DNA from: Liolophura sinensis
Lineage: Eukaryota; Mollusca; Polyplacophora; Chitonida; Chitonidae
NCBI RefSeq assembly: GCF_032854445.1
Contig: NC_088295.1
Coordinates: 24,913,385 to 24,977,384 of the forward strand
Length of the DNA stretch: 64,000 nucleotides
Reading direction: 5' to 3'
The notes beneath the pieces were generated by a model. That model saw only the letters and a program-made list of their open reading frames with translations, was not told the origin of the DNA and did not search any database. Positions 59,001 through 64,000 of the stretch are shown here, piece after piece (position 1 is the stretch's first letter; the number at the start of each line of letters is the position of its first letter). Made by a program: the position numbers and the translations under genes.

Positions 59001-59490
59001 TCTGACTGTCACCCGAGAAGGTGCATGACACGGCCATTCGTTCTCTTCTGCCAGCCTTCACATTTCTGGAAAAAAGTGTCAAAAAGGGAGGATGTAGTAT
59101 CATTTGTTCCATTTCTGCCCGCTACTGAATCGCCTCTCAACTGTGTTATCTCAAAGTAGACAAAATGAAGCACAATATACAATGTTCCATATACTACTAG
59201 ACAGGCACCTCAGTTTCCTCAATGTGTTGAGAGAATATCGAGCGATTTACATGTGGGCAGACGGCAATGATAACACGGGATTACTATAACCTCCAAGGCC
59301 CTCTGTCTTCACGGAGGTTCGGTGCATGTAAAACTTACAAACTGCGTGAAGATTAGTTGAGGAACAACCCGCAGCCCCATATCCTTGTCTACGAGCGCCT
59401 TGACAATTACAATGGCCTTCAGCAAATCCATAGTATCAACGACACCGATAGCAACATTTGAGAAATAAAAGGCATTCTCAAATATCAACA

Positions 59491-59629
59491 CTTCCCGGCC
59501 GTACATGGAAAGGCCGGGGAAGCTGCGGATGGTCATGGGACTCCCACGAGCTCTTTCCCGTTTCCTGCCACCATAGGAGTGAAGATATTTTTGAATTCGG
59601 CCTAAAACACCAACCAAATAAATAAAAAA
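59491..59629 (+). mobile_element. V-SINE, 5'-truncated
   Basis: Begins within the body (CTTCCCGGCCGTACATGGAA), then GAAGCTGCGGATGGTCATGG, the V-domain remnant CGAGCTCTTTCCCGTTTCCT, GCCACCATAGGAGTGAAGAT, and the tail TTTTTGAATTCGGCCTAAAA, CACCAACCAAATAAATAAA. Copy 2 of the segmental duplication reads AAAATCAACAACCCAAATCA across this site without the SINE, an empty-site allele in paralogous form. Confidence 0.88.
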
Positions 59630-59945
59630 ACCCAAATAAGATCAAAAACTTAAATGAGAAATTAAAACGAAATCCTTTCTAAAGTTTGATTTCGCTTTTT
59701 TTTTAAAGGATTTTGTTCACAGCTTTATGAGTACTAAAAGGACCACAGGGCGCCGAGTAAATAACCCGCCTTCGCCGGGTACAATCCCCTGATTTAAGAG
59801 GGTCATCTGGTATCAGATATCTGCAAATTTATATTACACCAAATCTTCGCTTATACTTAATATAAAAAGCTCAAAAACAATCTTTATTAAACAGCGAAAT
59901 GTACACAATATACACAAAATGATCAGTAAACGATTATGTGTTGAT

Positions 59946-62344
59946 TAAACGGACAATTTATAGCGGTCAGTAACTGGCTTTATTGAATCGACTGGTAATT
60001 TATAACTGTATGGAAGCAAAAAGCTTTATTCATAACGCCGACGAGTAAGAGTTAACCTTAATTATACCTATATACGGGATAAGTTAATTTCTCCACGACC
60101 ATTCGAATCTATCGACTCTATGTTCTATCAAAAGAAAACCAGGTAGGAGTGAAAAGTGATCCCGTGTTGGCCACTGAACGCTTCGTACGATCCATTGCTT
60201 TGGTAAGCAAGTAAAGATTTGCTTTGGTCGAACTGGAAGTTTGTCTTCAATGATACTTTTAATTATTAATACTAGAGACAGTGCCCACGATAGTACAACG
60301 AAATAAAAATACTTCAGCTATACCCGGCGTCACCGATCGCCCACGTCTGAATCATGAATAGCCTGCATACTTTAAAACTTGATATACATCAATGAAGTTG
60401 GTAAAATATGGCACATATTCAATTCTGGGCTTCGTTCAGAGCTGCTGGCGTCACAGGCTGACAGAGAAACTTTCCATTGGTGTCTCGGAATTATGTTAAT
60501 TAGCCAGTTGTGTGAGTGTTGAATGCTCTTTCAGCAGAAGAAGTGGACCACAGGCAAGGGACCCCTGCATGTGAAGGGTAGGAATTAGTAAATATCACAG
60601 TGAACAAGTATTTTTAAAATTAATCTATTTGCGTTATCAAAAGATTTGTAGAGCTTTTAACTTGATGAAATCAGACAGTGTTCCACCTGATTTAAACATC
60701 TATTACAATCTACTTGTTCCCTTTGGCATTTAGAAAATATCCAAGTCTGTTCCACCAGATACCTGAAGGCTTGGGCGTAATACTTTATTTGAATTTGGAT
60801 TACTAGGACACGAGGCAGTTCTGAAGCATACCGTGGAGAAAAAGCATTTCATAATGTTTTGACATATTGCAGACAAAGTTTTCTACAGACTCCATGACAA
60901 AACCTTCTGAAAGCTTTTCACAATCACTCTTACACGTATTAGTACCAAGGAAGTATCTGACATTAAGTTTCAAGCATGAAAGGGTCTTCCTTGACTTGCC
61001 GATGTAAACATAATAATGGGAGTAGTAATTGTTAGATATTTTAACTTATTCAAGAGCCCTACGGGGGAAGAAACATGTCGTTAAAATAAATACGCTCATC
61101 ACCAGTCATTATGGTTTTAGATCTTCTTAACCAGATATTGGAGGCATGGACACACGTAAAAGACAATTCCTTAAGTCATTATGTGTTCATTACAACCAAA
61201 AGTAATGTCTGTGCTTAAACGATCCGGTAGCATACCTGTAGGCCTAAATACTGAGCTACACGTAAAGTGAACAAATACTTTTTCAATGTATTATTTACCT
61301 TGCTCATTTCACCCTAAATCTTTAAACAAAATTAACTCATATTAATTTGGTCCTTTATCTAAAGTACAGTCTAAACAAGTGCAACGATGCGGATTCGTGA
61401 GTTACCTTGTAACGTTAATGTTTCCTCGTGTTAGAATTTTTTCACGGTAGACGTATATATATGACTATGTGACGTTAAATTTGCCTTGATATGTTCTGTT
61501 TGTAGTGCAGACTGTCTGTAGTACTGATTTCTATTCTTAAGGTGTTTTTATGCATCTTGCATCTTAATAGACTGTCTGTTATCAGAGGTAATATTTTATG
61601 TAGTTCTGTTAAAAACTCATCATTTCGGTTAAGTGCAAAACGATGTTTATTGGTAGATTCTCAACCATGTCAGGGTATCGGATCGGAACACTAGCCACCA
61701 ACGATGATTGGACGGGGCACATTCCTGTGTATTATCGCACAATCATCTGCTTGCAAGACATCGTCTCATTGATGTGAATTTGTCCTCACAGAATGTAGTT
61801 TTTCAGATGTAATGGGCTTTATCTGATGATATAATGACGGACTGGTTCAAGTTTTATATATTAAATCTATATATGTTTGCGTTTTGAAGTTAGGCTATAT
61901 TTCGCTCGTGTCTCTGACTAGTCAGGTATACATCTTGGCACCGTTAACAAAGAGGTAATTATGTTCAAAATAAATTCTGCTTCAAATAAAAGTACTTTTG
62001 AACTTCTCCGTTGCTAGGATATAGCTTGCGTATAACTGACCTGGCGATAAGCCTCAGTCTTACATTTATTTATCTCATCACACTATACTGTAACGATTCA
62101 TTTCACGAAACAAAGCAAATTAAACATCAAAATTTTCTGGATATGAAGGGAAAAAACCGCTCCTTTGACTATTTTGTACCCACTGTTGTCTCAAATGTTT
62201 TTATTGAAAGACCCTTTGTAATTTGTTAAACAGTCTATGGTTTGTTGATATTGAAAGACGACTGGCCATTCTCGGACACTTCCACTTTGGCCGAAATCTT
62301 TAATTATTTTCAGTGAGGAACATGTCTGGTACATGAACCAATTA
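59946..62344. other. No gene seen
   Basis: The interval between the two duplicated segments. It is AT-rich, with no recognised element or domain. The plus frame 62011-62229 is short and hydrophobic at its start, but no gene context is visible. Confidence 0.5.
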
Positions 62345-63855
62345 AATAAACCAGACTTAGAGATCCGACAAGAAATAGGGACACTTTTGAAAACAGACTA
62401 TCGCAAAACTGTTACATGAAGCCTATGGCTGCTTGCACTAGTCGTGACAATTTTATTGATACCACGAAAACGTCATCCAGCTTCACATATCTTATTTGTT
62501 CTGGCTTCGGGTCTTTCTCTTAGCAATGGCGGGTGTACGCTGTGTCCAAAATCAAGAGAACCGTGAAGGGTTGAACACGAAGGGATTTCGGGACAAGTTT
62601 CCCAGAGAACATTGTGGTCTCTAGGGCATACTTTGTCTGCCAAAAAAGTGTAACACACTTAAGAACATCGTCATTTTTTTTTGAAAAAAAAAACGATGGT
62701 AAAGGCTAAAAAAAAACGTCTGACTGCCACCCGAGCAGGAACATGACACAGCCGTCTTATTATTTCACACTCTTCTCACGGGATTCACATTTCTGAAAAA
62801 AAAAAAAACGTCCAGAGGGAAGAATACAGTATCATTTGTATTCCATTATTCGTCAATTCCTTGTCACTTGGGCTCTTGAACATCTATAAGGCGTCCCCAG
62901 AGGAATGGTTTGTAGGAAAACACGAAAGCTATATATAATTATGTAAATATAATGACGTTTGAATCCCGGAAATTAGGTTTCGTCCACTGTACCTCTTGGG
63001 AAATGGTGAGCTCTGACAGCGTGTATACATGTATTGTTATATGCAGAAATAAACTATTAAGAACATGATTAATATATCCTACCCATTGTACTAAAGGCCA
63101 TCAATGTACATGTTACGATCTCATCCATTTCACCTTACTCCGAATTAAATGCCCTACCGAGCTGTCGAGCGAACCACTGGGTTTAATTTCAGGTCAATGT
63201 AAAATAAATTACCCACACTATAGATTTGTGATGTGCCATGTACATGTACGTCTAGACAAACACCTCAATTGCCTCAAGGGCATTTTTAATTATTGCTTGA
63301 AGACATCCTATGTCTATTATCATTCAAACAGATCCGTCCTTATCGACATAATACTTTTTCGGGCTAGGCGTTGAGGGAATACCAGGGGTTTTAGACGTGG
63401 GCACACTGCAATGACAACTCGGGATTACCATAGCTTCCAAGGCCCTCTAACTTCAGACTGTGTGAAGATTGGTTGAGAGAGAAACACCGTGTCAGAACGA
63501 GATTTTGGCGCCTTGAGAATTGCAAATTACTTTTACATGAATTCAACAGATGCAGAGTAATAACGAGAACAATACAAACTAGTGAGAAACAAAAGATATC
63601 CTTGAAAATCAACAACCCAAATCAGAAATTTCAATGAATAAATTAGTGTGATTCCGCTATTATTGAAACTGGGCTCTTCTCAGAATGATCAACTTTATGG
63701 GCGGCGAAACGATATGGGACCCAGAGCAAACAACAGCCCTTCATCGGGTACAGGACATACCCATGACTCGACGGTTTCCTGATCAAGTCCTGGCAGTCCT
63801 TATCAAACAGTGAAATATACTAACACGAAATGGTCAGTAAGTAATACTGACATAA
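62345..63855 (+). repeat. Direct segmental duplication, copy 2
   Basis: Partner of 58646-59945. Blocks: AAACAGACTATCGC, CGTGACAATTTTATTGATAC, TTAGCAATGGCGGGTGTACG, CAAGAGAACCGTGAAGGG, GTCTGACTGCCACCCGAGCA, AGTATCATTTGTATTCCATT, CGGGATTACCATAGCTTCCA and CATCGGGTACAGG. It contains extra sequence at about 62.88-63.24 kb that is absent from copy 1, including CTATATATAATTATGTAAAT. It extends close to the window edge. Confidence 0.85.
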
Positions 63856-64000
63856 TTATGCATCAACACTACATGATATGGATTTCTGTTTTTCATATAG
63901 ATGTATAGATGGTCTTGTACAACCCTCACATAATCCTTATGTGTCCATCCAGGGCACACCAATTGTGTTTTCTGAAAATGTCAAATTCTTTATCATACAG

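Larger units (their letters stand above)
58646..59945 (+). repeat. Direct segmental duplication, copy 1
   Basis: Matches 62345-63855 in the same orientation. Blocks include AAACAGACTG near 58.70 kb, CGTGACAATTTT, CTCTTAGCAATTGCGGATGT, CAAGAGAACCATGAAGTG, GTCTGACTGTCACCCGAGAA, AGTATCATTTGTTCCATT, CGGGATTACTATAACCTCCA and CGGGTACA near 59.78 kb. It carries a SINE (59491-59629) and a 23-bp tandem duplication that copy 2 lacks. Neither copy keeps a common open frame. Confidence 0.88.

Noticed and set aside
59309-59635. 108-codon minus-strand open frame
   Set aside because: Half of it is the reverse strand of a 5'-truncated V-SINE, and the matching duplicated segment does not keep the frame.

Overview
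This is animal genomic DNA, AT-rich and poor in genes. It is most likely from a mollusc. The tRNA-headed SINEs carry a V-SINE-type central domain and the tail seen on molluscan V-SINEs (RUDI-like), and similar elements are known to be widespread in molluscs. That assignment rests on recalled family features, not on a search. I found no complete host protein-coding gene, no rRNA, no true tRNA gene and no CRISPR array. Apart from the LINE remains and repeat artefacts, open frames are short (about 120 codons or less), show no domain I recognise, and could occur by chance. The window is best read as intergenic or intronic DNA built from mobile elements, inverted and direct duplications, and minisatellites.

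Layout. 1-12.6 kb is mostly featureless single-copy-like DNA with scattered V-SINE copies (3.96, 6.51, 7.64, 12.59 kb) and a possible LINE 3' end near 10.1 kb. 12.8-21.1 kb holds two consecutive inverted duplications: a small one (arms about 0.4 kb) and a large one (arms about 2.55 kb, 1.06 kb spacer). Both arms of the large one carry old SINE relics, and the right arm carries a later SINE. 21.24-27.06 kb is a complete but inactivated I-superfamily-type LINE on the minus strand (CCHC ORF1; APE-RT-RNase H-zinc-knuckle ORF2) bounded by a perfect 12-bp target-site duplication. 32.7-35.3 kb is a 2.6-kb minisatellite of 37-bp units with two subfamilies and a higher-order repeat. 36.6 and 40.65 kb hold smaller 33-bp and 41-bp minisatellites.

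38.1-39.35 kb is a nest: an old SINE split by a terminal-inverted-repeat element, with a younger SINE placed against the old SINE's tail. 41.2 and 47.9 kb hold SINEs with perfect 12-bp target duplications. The 47.9 kb copy lacks its whole V-domain. 55.9 kb has a 233-bp tandem duplication. 58.6-63.9 kb contains two diverged direct copies of a segment of about 1.3-1.5 kb.

The unifying observation is that the LINE and all the SINE families here end in a related 3' tail (a TGAAAWATT...GAGTRYRRCGTWAAR-type block followed by a short tandem repeat) and make 11-14-bp target duplications. This suggests that this LINE lineage, or a close relative, mobilised the SINEs. Divergence figures are by-eye impressions; no alignment program or database was used.
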